Shown here in pieces: positions 1-5,441 of a DNA stretch of 5,441 nt. The notes under the pieces were generated by a model. That model had not been told where the DNA came from. It did no database searches and saw only the letters and a program-made list of their open reading frames with translations. The position numbers and the translations under genes are program-made. The first letter of the stretch is position 1; the number at the start of each line of letters is the position of its first letter. Source of the stretch: Pseudomonadota bacterium (lineage in GTDB: Bacteria; Pseudomonadota; Alphaproteobacteria; Acetobacterales; Acetobacteraceae); assembly GCA_021785335.1 (NCBI GenBank), contig JAJYFW010000155.1, forward strand, positions 1-5,441, in the 5' to 3' direction.

Positions 1-132
1 GTACGGGCTGCCATAGAACGGCCGTATCGCTGATTTGACTTGACCCCGGGGCCTCCGCCGCCACCATGGAGGCGGCCCGCGGGCGGCGGGCCACGGCCCT
101 TTGATTCGGCATTGCCCAGTAAGAGGACGACG
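1..132 (+). other. Leader region upstream of the response regulator, hairpin-rich
   Basis: I see no supportable gene here. Two overlapping -35-like elements, TTGACT (35-40) and TTGACC (40-45), are present, but no credible -10 follows in the GC-rich stretch. Two perfect stems lie in series: GCCTCC (51-56) with GGAGGC (68-73), and GGCCCGC (74-80) with GCGGGCC (86-92) around a 5-nt loop. After the second stem the sequence reaches TTTGATT only at 100-106, too far for a classical terminator tail. A purine-rich Shine-Dalgarno closes the region at 121-127. The first reading frame is open from position 1 to a TGA at 31-33, so the end of an upstream gene may be present, but ten codons cannot identify it. 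Confidence 0.4.
74..92 (+). terminator. GC-rich hairpin, possible upstream-gene terminator or 5' UTR structure
   Basis: A perfect 7-bp stem, GGCCCGC (74-80) with GCGGGCC (86-92), encloses a 5-nt loop. A weaker alternative, GGGC (88-91) with GCCC (96-99), is followed directly by TTTGATT (100-106), which is the closest thing to a U-tract. The structure lies about 40 nt before the response-regulator ATG. It could end an upstream transcript or sit in this gene's 5' UTR. The sequence alone does not decide between these. Confidence 0.25.
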
Positions 133-861
133 ATGGCTGCGATCCGCCAGCAACCGATGCGCCCGATCCTGATCGTTGACGACGATGCCTCGGTGCGGGC
201 GCTGCTCGTCGAGCAGCTTGGCCATGACGGCGAATTCGCGCCGCGCGAGGCGGCAAGCCTGGCCGAGGCGGAGCGCATGTTGCTCGCCTCGCCGCCGGCG
301 TTCGACGCGATCCTGCTCGACGTAGGGCTTCCGGATGGGGACGGGCTCGCCTTTTGCAGCCGGCTGCGCCAGATCGGCGTGCGGGTGCCGATCCTGATCG
401 TCTCGGGGCATGCGACGGAGGCTGATATCGTGCGCGGGCTCGATGCCGGCGCCAACGACTACATCGCGAAGCCCTTTCGCCTCAGGGAGCTGCTGGCGCG
501 GCTGCGCGCGCAGTTGCGCAACCACGAGCACAGCGACGACGCGACGCTGCAGCTTGGCGCGTTCCGCTTCAGCGCTTCAGCCCGCTCGCTGACGGACGCC
601 GCGGGCCAGCGCGTCCGGCTGACCGAGAAAGAGGCGGCGATCCTGAAGTTCCTCTATCGCGCCGGTTCCGTCGCGGTGCCGCGCGAGACCCTGCTCGCGG
701 CCGTTTGGGGCTACAACACCCGGGTCTCGACCCACACGCTCGAGACCCATGTCTACCGCCTGCGGCGCAAGCTCGGCGATCTCGCGGGCGAGATGATCGC
801 GACCGAGGGTCGCGGCTACCGGCTCAACCCCGCGGCGAGGCCTGTCGCCGTCGCCGCCTGA
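133..861 (+). CDS. OmpR/PhoB-family response regulator, CenR-like, orphan
   Basis: This is a cytoplasmic two-component DNA-binding response regulator of 242 aa. The start at 133 is chosen because AAGAGGA (121-127) sits 5 nt upstream; an in-frame ATG at 40 would add 31 low-complexity residues and has no such site. The receiver domain (about residues 10-128) has the acidic pocket D16-D17-D18, phosphoacceptor D63 in LLDVGLPDGDG, switch residues S91 and Y110, and K113 in KPF. The winged-helix effector domain (about 137-237) carries LTEKEAAILKFLYRAG, a VWGYN turn, the recognition helix THTLETHVYRLRRKL, and the terminal wing EGRGYRL. From memory, this resembles the alphaproteobacterial envelope regulator CenR; that assignment is inference. 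No histidine kinase is adjacent, so the partner must be elsewhere. The gene converges on xth with 41 nt between the two stop codons. Confidence 0.95.
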   Translation: MAAIRQQPMRPILIVDDDASVRALLVEQLGHDGEFAPREAASLAEAERMLLASPPAFDAILLDVGLPDGDGLAFCSRLRQIGVRVPILIVSGHATEADIVRGLDAGANDYIAKPFRLRELLARLRAQLRNHEHSDDATLQLGAFRFSASARSLTDAAGQRVRLTEKEAAILKFLYRAGSVAVPRETLLAAVWGYNTRVSTHTLETHVYRLRRKLGDLAGEMIATEGRGYRLNPAARPVAVAA

Positions 862-902
862 CCGCCACTGCCGGCCCCGGCCCCGCCAATCGAGCCACGC
901 GG
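862..902. other. Convergent intergenic gap, no classical terminator
   Basis: Only 41 nt separate the stop codons of the convergent response-regulator and xth genes. A perfect stem CGGCGA (833-838) with TCGCCG (845-850) and a 6-nt loop lies inside the last codons of the regulator. A tight GCCGG/CCGGC inverted repeat (870-881) has only a 2-nt loop. Neither is followed by a T- or A-tract, so transcription may end by Rho or read through as antisense. Confidence 0.35.
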
Positions 903-1706
903 TTAATCCAGCCGCAGCGTCGCCGCGACCGGCACGTGGTCGCTGCCGCGCGGCCAGTCCCGCGCGTCCTTGAGCACCCGCACGTTCGCGACGGTATCGA
1001 GCAGGTCCGGCGTCACCCAGACATGGTCGAGCCGCCGCCCGCGATCGGAGGTGCGCCAGTCGCGATTGCGGTACGACCACCACGTAAAGAGGCGTTCCGG
1101 CTCCGGCACGAGGTGGCGGACCGCGTCGCGGAACCCCGCGCCCTGCCAGGCGAGCAGCCCCTCCGTCTCGACGGGCGTGTGGCTCACGACGTCGAGCAGC
1201 TGGCGGTGGCTCCAGACGTCGCTTTCGAGCGGCGCGATGTTGAGGTCGCCGACCAGCACCGCGCGCTTGAGGCGCCGCTGGGCGAAATGGGTCCGCGCCT
1301 CGGCGATGAAGTCGAGCTTGTGGCCGAATTTGTCGTTGGCCTCGCGGTCCGGGATGTCGCCGCCGGCCGGGACGTAGAAGTCGTGCAGCTCGATCTCGCC
1401 CGCGGGTAGTGCCAGCCGCACCGCGAGGTGCCGGCAGTCGCCGCGGCCGCACCAGTCCGGCGTTTTCGCGACCTCCTTCATCGGCACGCGCGAGAAGATC
1501 GCGACCCCGTTGTAGCCCTTCATGCCGCGCCGCGCGACGTGCGGGTAGCCGAGAGCGGGGCCGAGTTCCTCGGGGAACAACTCGTCCGGCACCTTGGTTT
1601 CCTGCAGGCAGATCACGTCGGGGTCGAGTTCGTCGCGCAGCTTGCCCAGAAGTTCCCGGCGCAGGCGCAGCGAGTTGATGTTCCAGGTGGCGATGGTCAG
1701 GTGCAT
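903..1706 (-). CDS. xth: Exodeoxyribonuclease III (Xth), AP endonuclease
   Basis: This 267-aa protein of the endonuclease/exonuclease/phosphatase fold cleaves DNA at abasic sites and degrades 3' ends in base-excision repair. Family motifs are complete: N9 and N11 in ATWNINS, metal-binding E36 in CLQETK, GMKGYNGVAI (61-70), catalytic-type Y111 in HDFYVPAGGD, D154 and N156 in GDLNIAP, RRLDHVWV (224-231), and the final D256-H257 in SDHVPVA. Its length matches the usual 255-270 aa. The ATG at 1706 places the ATWN motif at the normal distance from the N terminus. The same frame is open much further upstream, but that part overlaps the transporter gene and is a shadow. No good Shine-Dalgarno precedes the ATG. 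It lies 44 nt downstream of the transporter on the same strand, so co-transcription is likely. Confidence 0.96.
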   Translation of the reverse strand: MHLTIATWNINSLRLRRELLGKLRDELDPDVICLQETKVPDELFPEELGPALGYPHVARRGMKGYNGVAIFSRVPMKEVAKTPDWCGRGDCRHLAVRLALPAGEIELHDFYVPAGGDIPDREANDKFGHKLDFIAEARTHFAQRRLKRAVLVGDLNIAPLESDVWSHRQLLDVVSHTPVETEGLLAWQGAGFRDAVRHLVPEPERLFTWWSYRNRDWRTSDRGRRLDHVWVTPDLLDTVANVRVLKDARDWPRGSDHVPVAATLRLD

Positions 1707-1750
1707 GGAGGACGCATCGCCCGGCGGGGTGGTTCTGGCAAGGGCGGGCC

Positions 1751-2659
1751 TCAGGCAATCCGGCGGGCCAGGCGCGAGCCGAGGCGCCCGTCGATGGCGG
1801 CGAGGCCCGCTGCGATCAGCAGCAGGCCGGCCAGCATGCGCGGTGCGACGGTCTCGCCGAGGAAGATCGCGCCGAGCAGGACCCCGGTCACCGGGGTCAG
1901 GAACGTGACCAGCATCGCGTTCTGCGGGCCGGAGACGACGACGATGCGAAAGAAGATCACATAGGCGAAGGCGGTGCTGAGCCAGGCGAGGCCCAGTATC
2001 GCGCCCCATGTGACCACGCCCGGCATGGGCAGCGCCCAGGGGCGGTCGATCAGCGCCATTGCCGGCAGCAGCAGCACGGCGCTCGCCATGCACTGGCCGG
2101 CGGCGGAAGCGAGCGGTGGCGTGCCGCGCAGCCGCCGGCCCCACAGCGCCGCGAACCCGTAGCAACAGGCCGCGCCCAGGCAGGCGAACGCGCCCAGCGC
2201 ATCGCCGCCCGCGAGCACGGCCGGGCCGATCAACACCGCCACACCGGCGAAGGCGAGCAGGCACCCCGCGAGGCGCCCGCGCGACAGCGCCTCACCGCCG
2301 AGCGTGGCCGCGATCAGCACCGCGAAGGCCGGCGTGGTCGCGTTCAGCACCGCGGCAAGCCCCGCCGTCACCCGCGTCTCGCCCCAGGCGAGCAGGCTGA
2401 ACGGGACGACGTTGTTCAGCACCGCCATCACCGACACGTCGCGCCAGGGGATGCGCGCCCGCTCGCCGTGCAGCCGGCGCAGCACGAACAGCGCGGCGGA
2501 GGCGAGCGCAACCCGGCTCCAGACCGTGGTCAACACCGGCAGGCTGCCCGCGAGGACGCGGAAGAAGACGAAGCTGCCGCCCCAGGGAAGCGAGAGCAGG
2601 AGCAGCAGCGCCCAGGCCTCGGTGGTGGGCGCTGGGGTGGCTTGCCTTGGCGGGTTCAT
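1751..2659 (-). CDS. EamA-family (DMT superfamily) membrane transporter
   Basis: This is a 302-aa integral inner-membrane protein, probably an exporter of a small metabolite such as an amino acid or drug-like compound; the substrate cannot be read from sequence. It has the family's internally duplicated architecture. The first EamA unit covers about residues 15-146, with the opening motif PWGGSFVFFR (25-34), LNATTPAF (105-112) and a closing GE at 122-123. The second covers about 155-295, with a matching LGET (267-270) before a last hydrophobic helix. Strongly hydrophobic stretches are consistent with about ten transmembrane helices, and the basic C-terminal tail (RLARRIA) suits a cytoplasmic end. 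The length is typical. The Shine-Dalgarno is weak. It is divergent from plsC and upstream of xth; a dyad at 2695-2716 lies in front of it. Confidence 0.93.
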   Translation of the reverse strand: MNPPRQATPAPTTEAWALLLLLSLPWGGSFVFFRVLAGSLPVLTTVWSRVALASAALFVLRRLHGERARIPWRDVSVMAVLNNVVPFSLLAWGETRVTAGLAAVLNATTPAFAVLIAATLGGEALSRGRLAGCLLAFAGVAVLIGPAVLAGGDALGAFACLGAACCYGFAALWGRRLRGTPPLASAAGQCMASAVLLLPAMALIDRPWALPMPGVVTWGAILGLAWLSTAFAYVIFFRIVVVSGPQNAMLVTFLTPVTGVLLGAIFLGETVAPRMLAGLLLIAAGLAAIDGRLGSRLARRIA

Positions 2660-2694
2660 GCGGCGGCGTCTCGAAGGATTGTTGTCGATCTCGC

Positions 2695-2716
2695 GGCTGA
2701 CAGCGGATCGTCAGCC
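2695..2716. promoter_or_regulatory. Perfect dyad upstream of the EamA gene, candidate operator
   Basis: GGCTGAC (2695-2701) and GTCAGCC (2710-2716) form a perfect 7-bp inverted repeat with an 8-bp spacer. It lies 36-57 bp upstream of the EamA start. The half-site spacing, about two helical turns end to end, suits a dimeric repressor or activator. No regulator gene is adjacent. If transcribed, it could instead form a hairpin in the exporter mRNA leader. The family of any binding protein cannot be named. Confidence 0.35.
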
Positions 2717-2798
2717 TGTGCGTGCTGTAGGCATGGACCGTCGGTGCCGCCATCCGTTGGTTGCGCCGCTTTCGGGTTGTCGCGGGTCCGCCATGTCT

Positions 2799-2827
2799 TT
2801 GACACGGGAGTTTGCGCCAATCGTCAT
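2799..2827 (+). promoter_or_regulatory. Candidate sigma70-type promoter for the plsC unit
   Basis: A perfect TTGACA (2799-2804) is followed, after a 17-bp spacer, by CGTCAT (2822-2827), which matches TATAAT at three of six positions including the final AT. Transcription would start near 2834. That leaves a leader of about 40 nt before the Shine-Dalgarno-preceded GTG at 2874. The -35 is strong and correctly placed; the -10 is weak, as is common in high-GC alphaproteobacteria. Confidence 0.4.
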
Positions 2828-2840
2828 CCCGGCTTCATTG

Positions 2841-2856
2841 TCCGGCACGGGCCGGA
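2841..2856 (+). other. 5' UTR hairpin just upstream of the short-ORF ribosome binding site
   Basis: TCCGGC (2841-2846) and GCCGGA (2851-2856) form a perfect 6-bp stem with a 4-nt loop. It ends 5 nt before the AGGAG at 2862. CCGGC at 2829-2833 could pair instead with the downstream GCCGG arm. It may tune translation of the short ORF and plsC, but it could also be chance in GC-rich DNA. Confidence 0.3.
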
Positions 2857-2873
2857 ACGCTAGGAGAGCCCTC

Positions 2874-2936
2874 GTGAGTTTCGTTCCAGCGACGATCCGC
2901 GCGGCCGCGATCCGGATGGGGGCGCTCGCGCCATGA
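2874..2936 (+). CDS. Putative 20-aa leader peptide, translationally coupled to plsC
   Basis: A GTG-initiated ORF of 20 codons begins 7 nt after AGGAG (2862-2866), the best Shine-Dalgarno in the region. It ends in a TGA (2934-2936) that overlaps the plsC ATG as ATGA. The peptide begins VSFVPATIR and ends RMGALAP; it is small, mildly basic and alanine-rich, and matches no family I know. The same frame extends back to an ATG at 2793 (47 codons) with a poorer ribosome site, so a longer version is possible. The overlap suggests terminating ribosomes reinitiate on plsC. Existence as a translated ORF is inferred from the ribosome site and overlap only. Confidence 0.4.
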   Translation: MSFVPATIRAAAIRMGALAP

Positions 2937-3865
2937 GCAAGGCACCGCGCAAGCTGCGGGCGAGGGGCCATGTCCTGGCGCCGGACATCGACCCGTTCGA
3001 CGCGCTGGGGCTGCGACCGATCGACGAGGGGTGGGGCCGTACCGCGCTCGCCGTGGTCCGCATCAGCGCAGTGGTGCTGTGGTCGCTGGTGTGCATGCCG
3101 GTCCAGGCCGCGTGCCTGCTGCTGCCCGGCGAGGCGAAGGTCGCCTTCCCGCGCGTCTACTGGCGGGGCATGTGCTTCTGCATCGGGCTGTCGCTGCGCG
3201 AGGTGCGGCTGGCCGGCGCGGAACCTACCGGCCGGCCGGTGGTCTATATCGCCAACCATTCCTCCTGGCTCGATATCCTCGTGCTCGGCGCGCTGCTGCC
3301 CGCGGCGTTCGTCTCCAAAGGTGAGGTGCGCTCCTGGCCTGGGATCGGGCTGATTGCGCGGCTCGGCCGCACCGTATTTGTCGAGCGCCGCCGGGCTACC
3401 ACCGGGCGAGAGCGGGACGCGATGCGCGAGCGCCTGGCCGGTGGCCACAACCTGATCCTGTTCCCCGAGGGCACGAGTTCGGACGGCACCCGCGTGCTGC
3501 CGTTCCGCCCTACCTTCTTCGCCGCCGCGGCTCGCGGCGAGGGTGTCGCCCCGGTCATCTGCCCGATCTCGCTGGCCTATGACCGCGTGGGATTCCTGCC
3601 CGCCGGCCGCGCCAGCCGGCCGCTTTTCGCCTGGTACGCGGACATGGATCTGGTGCCGCACGCCTGGCGGCTGCTGCGCCAGCGCGGCCTGCGTGCGAGC
3701 GTGCTGCACGCCCCCGCCATGGACCCCGCGGATTTCGCCGACCGCAAGGCGCTCGCGGCGGCTTCCTGGCGCGTGGTCGCCAACGGTGCGGCGACGCTGC
3801 GACAGAACCGCGAGCCCGCGATCGCGACAGTGGTGCCGGACGCGGCCGATGCCGCCTATGCGTGA
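2933..3865 (+). CDS. plsC: 1-acyl-sn-glycerol-3-phosphate acyltransferase (PlsC)
   Basis: This membrane-associated enzyme transfers an acyl group to the sn-2 position of lysophosphatidic acid, giving phosphatidic acid for phospholipid synthesis. The 310-aa product has about 36 polar residues, then a hydrophobic anchor (about 38-64), then the acyltransferase domain. Motif I is NHSSWLD (108-114) with the HX4D pair H109 and D114. Motif II is around GRTVFVERR (145-153). Motif III is FPEGTSSDG (177-185). The proline-containing motif IV is in APVICPIS (206-213). It is longer than the usual 240-260 aa because of the N-terminal extension and an alanine-rich tail. The ATG at 2933 overlaps a short upstream ORF; its own ribosome site is only a loosely placed G-rich run (about 2914-2922). 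Position before miaB fits the conserved alphaproteobacterial order. A related acyltransferase acting on other acyl acceptors cannot be excluded. Confidence 0.93.
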   Translation: MSKAPRKLRARGHVLAPDIDPFDALGLRPIDEGWGRTALAVVRISAVVLWSLVCMPVQAACLLLPGEAKVAFPRVYWRGMCFCIGLSLREVRLAGAEPTGRPVVYIANHSSWLDILVLGALLPAAFVSKGEVRSWPGIGLIARLGRTVFVERRRATTGRERDAMRERLAGGHNLILFPEGTSSDGTRVLPFRPTFFAAAARGEGVAPVICPISLAYDRVGFLPAGRASRPLFAWYADMDLVPHAWRLLRQRGLRASVLHAPAMDPADFADRKALAAASWRVVANGAATLRQNREPAIATVVPDAADAAYA

Positions 3866-3927
3866 CAAAACCAATGCTTGACAAAGTCACTGACGCTGTT
3901 GCGAAAGTGATCGCGATGCCTAGGAAT
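3863..3927 (+). promoter_or_regulatory. AT-richer island after plsC, possible miaB promoter or operator
   Basis: This stretch is clearly less GC-rich than its surroundings. It carries a perfect -35-like TTGACA (3878-3883), but at 17-bp spacing only GCGAAA follows, a poor -10. An alternative pair is TTGCGA (3899-3904) with TAGGAA (3921-3926) at 16 bp. TGACAAA occurs twice as a direct repeat (3863-3869, 3879-3885). The second copy leads into TGAC-AAA-GTCA (3879-3889) and GTCA-C-TGAC (3886-3894). A promoter inside the plsC-miaB gap is plausible but not well defined. Confidence 0.25.
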
Positions 3928-3950
3928 TCCGCCGTCCCTTGCGCCTGATC

Positions 3951-4009
3951 CCGTCCGCGGGCAGCGCCTCGCGCCGGACGGCCAGCCCGTCCCGGCCGCC
4001 CCCGGCCGG
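3951..4009 (+). other. Structured miaB leader with alternative hairpins
   Basis: Three segments are mutually complementary: CCGTCCG (3951-3957), CGGACGG (3975-3981) and CCGTCC (3987-3992). The middle one can pair with the first (7 bp, 17-nt loop) or the third (6 bp, 5-nt loop), but not both. Directly after, CCGGCCG (3992-3998) and CGGCCGG (4003-4009) form a perfect 7-bp stem with a CCCC loop, ending 12 nt before the miaB ATG. No T-tract follows any stem, so a classical intrinsic terminator is unlikely. The arrangement could modulate read-through or miaB translation. Confidence 0.35.
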
Positions 4010-4021
4010 CCTGCTCCCCTC

Positions 4022-5398
4022 ATGACGACCGGCATGCCGGTGGCCGAAGCGCGCGCCAAGCGACGGTTGCACGTCATCACCTGGGGCTGCCAGATGAACG
4101 TCTACGACAGCGCCCGCATGCAGGACGTGCTCGCGCCGCTCGGCTACGCGCCCACGGAACGGGCGGAGGACGCCGACATGGTGATCCTCAACACCTGCCA
4201 CATCCGCGAGAATGCCTCGGAAAAGGTGTTTTCCGAGCTGGGACGGCTCAGGCCGCTGAAGCAGGCGCGGCCCAGCGTGGTCTTCGCCGTCGCCGGCTGC
4301 GTGGCACAGGCCGAGGGGCAGGAGATCGTCGCCCGCGCGCCCTTTGTCGATATCGTGATGGGGCCGCAAACCTATCACCGCCTGCCGGAGATGGTCGCGC
4401 GCGCCGCCCGCGCCGCCGGGGCGGTGATCGAGACGGAGTTCCCGGCCGAGAGCAAGTTCGACCACCTGCCGGAAAGCGCGGCGCCCGCAATCTCGGCCTT
4501 CCTGACCATCCAGGAGGGGTGCGACAAATTCTGCAGCTTCTGCGTCGTCCCCTACACGCGCGGCGCGGAGGCGAGCCGGCCGATGGAGGCGGTGCTCGCC
4601 GAGGCGCGGCAGCTCGTCGCGGGCGGCGCGCGCGAGATCGTGTTGCTCGGCCAGAACGTGAATGCGTGGCATGGGGATGCGGGCGGGCTCGGCCGGCTGG
4701 TCCGGAAGCTCGCTGAAATCCCGGGTCTGCTGCGCATCCGCTACACCACCTCGCACCCGCGCGACATGGACGAGGATCTGGTCGCGGCGCATCGCGACGT
4801 GCCGGCACTGGTGCCGTTCCTGCACCTGCCGGTGCAATCGGGTTCCGACCGGGTACTGGCGGCGATGAACCGCGGCCACACGGCCGATCAGTACCGGCGC
4901 CTCGTGGACCGCTTGCGCGCGGCGCGGCCCGACCTCGCGCTCTCCACCGATATTATCGCCGGCCACCCGGGTGAGACCGGTGCGGATCACCAGGCAACCC
5001 TGGCGCTGATCCGCGATATCGGCTTCGCGCAGGCGTTCAGCTTCAAGTACTCGCCGCGCCCCGGCACGCCGGCCGCCGCCGCGACCGGCCAGATCCCGGA
5101 GGTTGAAAAGGACCGGCGCCTCGCCGAAATCCAGGCTCTGCTGCGCGACCAGCAGCACGCGTTCAACCGTGACTGCGCCGGCAAGGCGGTCAAGGTGCTG
5201 TTCACCGGGCCTGGCCGGCACCCCGGCCAAGTCGCGGGCCGGTCGCCGTGGCTGCAGCCGGTGCACATGACCGGCCCGGCCTCGCTGATCGGCACGGAAA
5301 CCATCGTGCGTATCCCCGAAGGACATCCCAACTCACTCGCCGCCGAACCCCTGCACCCAGCTCAGGATCCCCAAACCGAGGAGCTCGCCTGCGCTTGA
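4022..5398 (+). CDS. miaB: tRNA-2-methylthio-N6-dimethylallyladenosine synthase (MiaB)
   Basis: This radical-SAM methylthiotransferase converts i6A37 to ms2i6A37 in tRNAs reading codons that begin with U. The 458-aa protein has all six cluster cysteines. C23 (TWGCQMN), C59 ([10 protein letters not shown]) and C93 (AGCVAQ) in the N-terminal domain hold the auxiliary [4Fe-4S] cluster. C167, C171 and C174 ([15 protein letters not shown]) hold the radical-SAM cluster. Later family motifs include [24 protein letters not shown] and [14 protein letters not shown]-terminal TRAM-type tRNA-binding segment (about 385-450) contains [20 protein letters not shown] and PNSLAAEPL. No in-frame ATG, GTG or TTG lies between the upstream stop (3908-3910) and 4022, so this start is the only normal choice, although it has no Shine-Dalgarno and a strong hairpin precedes it. 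The next ATG in frame is 4034. Confidence 0.97.
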   Translation: MTTGMPVAEARAKRRLHVITWGCQMNVYDSARMQDVLAPLGYAPTERAEDADMVILNTCHIRENASEKVFSELGRLRPLKQARPSVVFAVAGCVAQAEGQEIVARAPFVDIVMGPQTYHRLPEMVARAARAAGAVIETEFPAESKFDHLPESAAPAISAFLTIQEGCDKFCSFCVVPYTRGAEASRPMEAVLAEARQLVAGGAREIVLLGQNVNAWHGDAGGLGRLVRKLAEIPGLLRIRYTTSHPRDMDEDLVAAHRDVPALVPFLHLPVQSGSDRVLAAMNRGHTADQYRRLVDRLRAARPDLALSTDIIAGHPGETGADHQATLALIRDIGFAQAFSFKYSPRPGTPAAAATGQIPEVEKDRRLAEIQALLRDQQHAFNRDCAGKAVKVLFTGPGRHPGQVAGRSPWLQPVHMTGPASLIGTETIVRIPEGHPNSLAAEPLHPAQDPQTEELACA

Positions 5399-5441
5399 CC
5401 CACATCACCTCGACTCCCGCCGCCCATGGTTCCGCGAGGGC
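5395..5441 (+). CDS. Probable start of the next operon gene (phoH-like by context), cut by the window end
   Basis: A TTG at 5395 overlaps the miaB TGA as TTGA. The frame stays open to the window end for 15 complete codons ([15 protein letters not shown]). GAGGAG (5378-5383) lies 11 nt upstream and could serve as a ribosome site inside miaB. In many alphaproteobacteria miaB is followed by a phoH-family ATPase gene and then ybeY, so this would be the expected neighbour. The visible residues carry no motif, so identity rests on context alone. A start at ATG 5426 in another frame is possible but has no ribosome site. Confidence 0.35.
   Translation, partial: MTHITSTPAAHGSAR

Noticed and set aside
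57..69. Exact match to the vertebrate Kozak consensus, GCCGCCACCATGG
   Set aside because: The ATG at 66 opens only 12 codons, has no bacterial ribosome site, and all surrounding genes are bacterial. In sequence this GC-rich the match is best read as coincidence, not as eukaryotic or vector DNA.
40..132. N-terminal extension of the response regulator from an ATG at 40
   Set aside because: The extra 31 residues are a proline/glycine/arginine-rich stretch encoded by the hairpin region, with no ribosome site at 40. AAGAGGA at 121-127 clearly marks the start at 133.
870..881. GCCGG/CCGGC inverted repeat as a bidirectional terminator between the convergent genes
   Set aside because: The loop would be only 2 nt and no T- or A-tract flanks it, so it does not meet the pattern of an intrinsic terminator.
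1707..2264. Long open extension of the xth frame into the exporter gene
   Set aside because: It is arginine-rich, lies out of frame with a clear EamA gene on the same strand, and family length fixes the Xth start at 1706.
2711..3874. 387-codon minus-strand open frame opposite plsC
   Set aside because: It is low in hydrophobic patterning and opposite a motif-complete plsC; I read it as a composition-driven shadow.
3923..3930. GGAATTCC palindrome before miaB
   Set aside because: An isolated 8-bp palindrome containing a common restriction site, with no repeat or positional logic that I can support.
3874..3948. 24-codon ORF from ATG 3874 in the plsC-miaB gap
   Set aside because: It has no ribosome site and no overlap or coupling with miaB. 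It opens in the AT-richer patch by chance, though its first codons look protein-like.
3920..5326. 468-codon minus-strand open frame opposite miaB
   Set aside because: miaB carries all family motifs on the plus strand. The antisense frame is rich in Arg, Gly, Ala and His with no recognisable domain, a typical shadow in high-GC DNA.

Overview
This is a high-GC window (roughly two-thirds G+C or more by eye) with strong codon bias in all real genes. It looks like chromosomal DNA from an alphaproteobacterium. Two things point there: an OmpR-type response regulator close to the alphaproteobacterial CenR type, and the order plsC - miaB - (probable phoH), a conserved arrangement in that class. Rhodospirillales/Acetobacteraceae is my best guess, but it is an inference. 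I see no mobile element, CRISPR array, tRNA, rRNA or phage gene. This is core housekeeping sequence.

Layout. Positions 1-132 are a leader with strong GC hairpins. Next comes an orphan response regulator (133-861, +). It converges on a minus-strand pair: an EamA-family drug/metabolite exporter (1751-2659) followed 44 nt later by exodeoxyribonuclease III (903-1706). A 273-nt divergent intergenic region (2660-2932) holds a dyad in front of the exporter gene. On the other side it holds a promoter-like TTGACA, a hairpin and a 20-codon ORF with an excellent Shine-Dalgarno that overlaps the plsC start as ATGA. plsC (2933-3865, +) is followed by a 156-nt structured leader and miaB (4022-5398, +). miaB runs by a TTGA overlap into a probable next gene, of which only 15 codons are visible.

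Functions. The genes are not one pathway: signal response (response regulator), DNA base-excision repair (Xth), metabolite export (EamA), phospholipid synthesis (PlsC) and tRNA A37 methylthiolation (MiaB). plsC-miaB-(phoH) is the one plausible long operon. The protein-coding genes appear intact and ordinary.

The less ordinary signals are in the leaders. One is the short coupled ORF before plsC. The other is a set of mutually exclusive perfect stems, plus a hairpin just before the miaB start, which has no recognisable Shine-Dalgarno. Both are candidate translational or attenuation controls. Short perfect stems are easy to find by chance in DNA this GC-rich, so these remain hypotheses. I found no convincing previously undescribed multi-gene system here.
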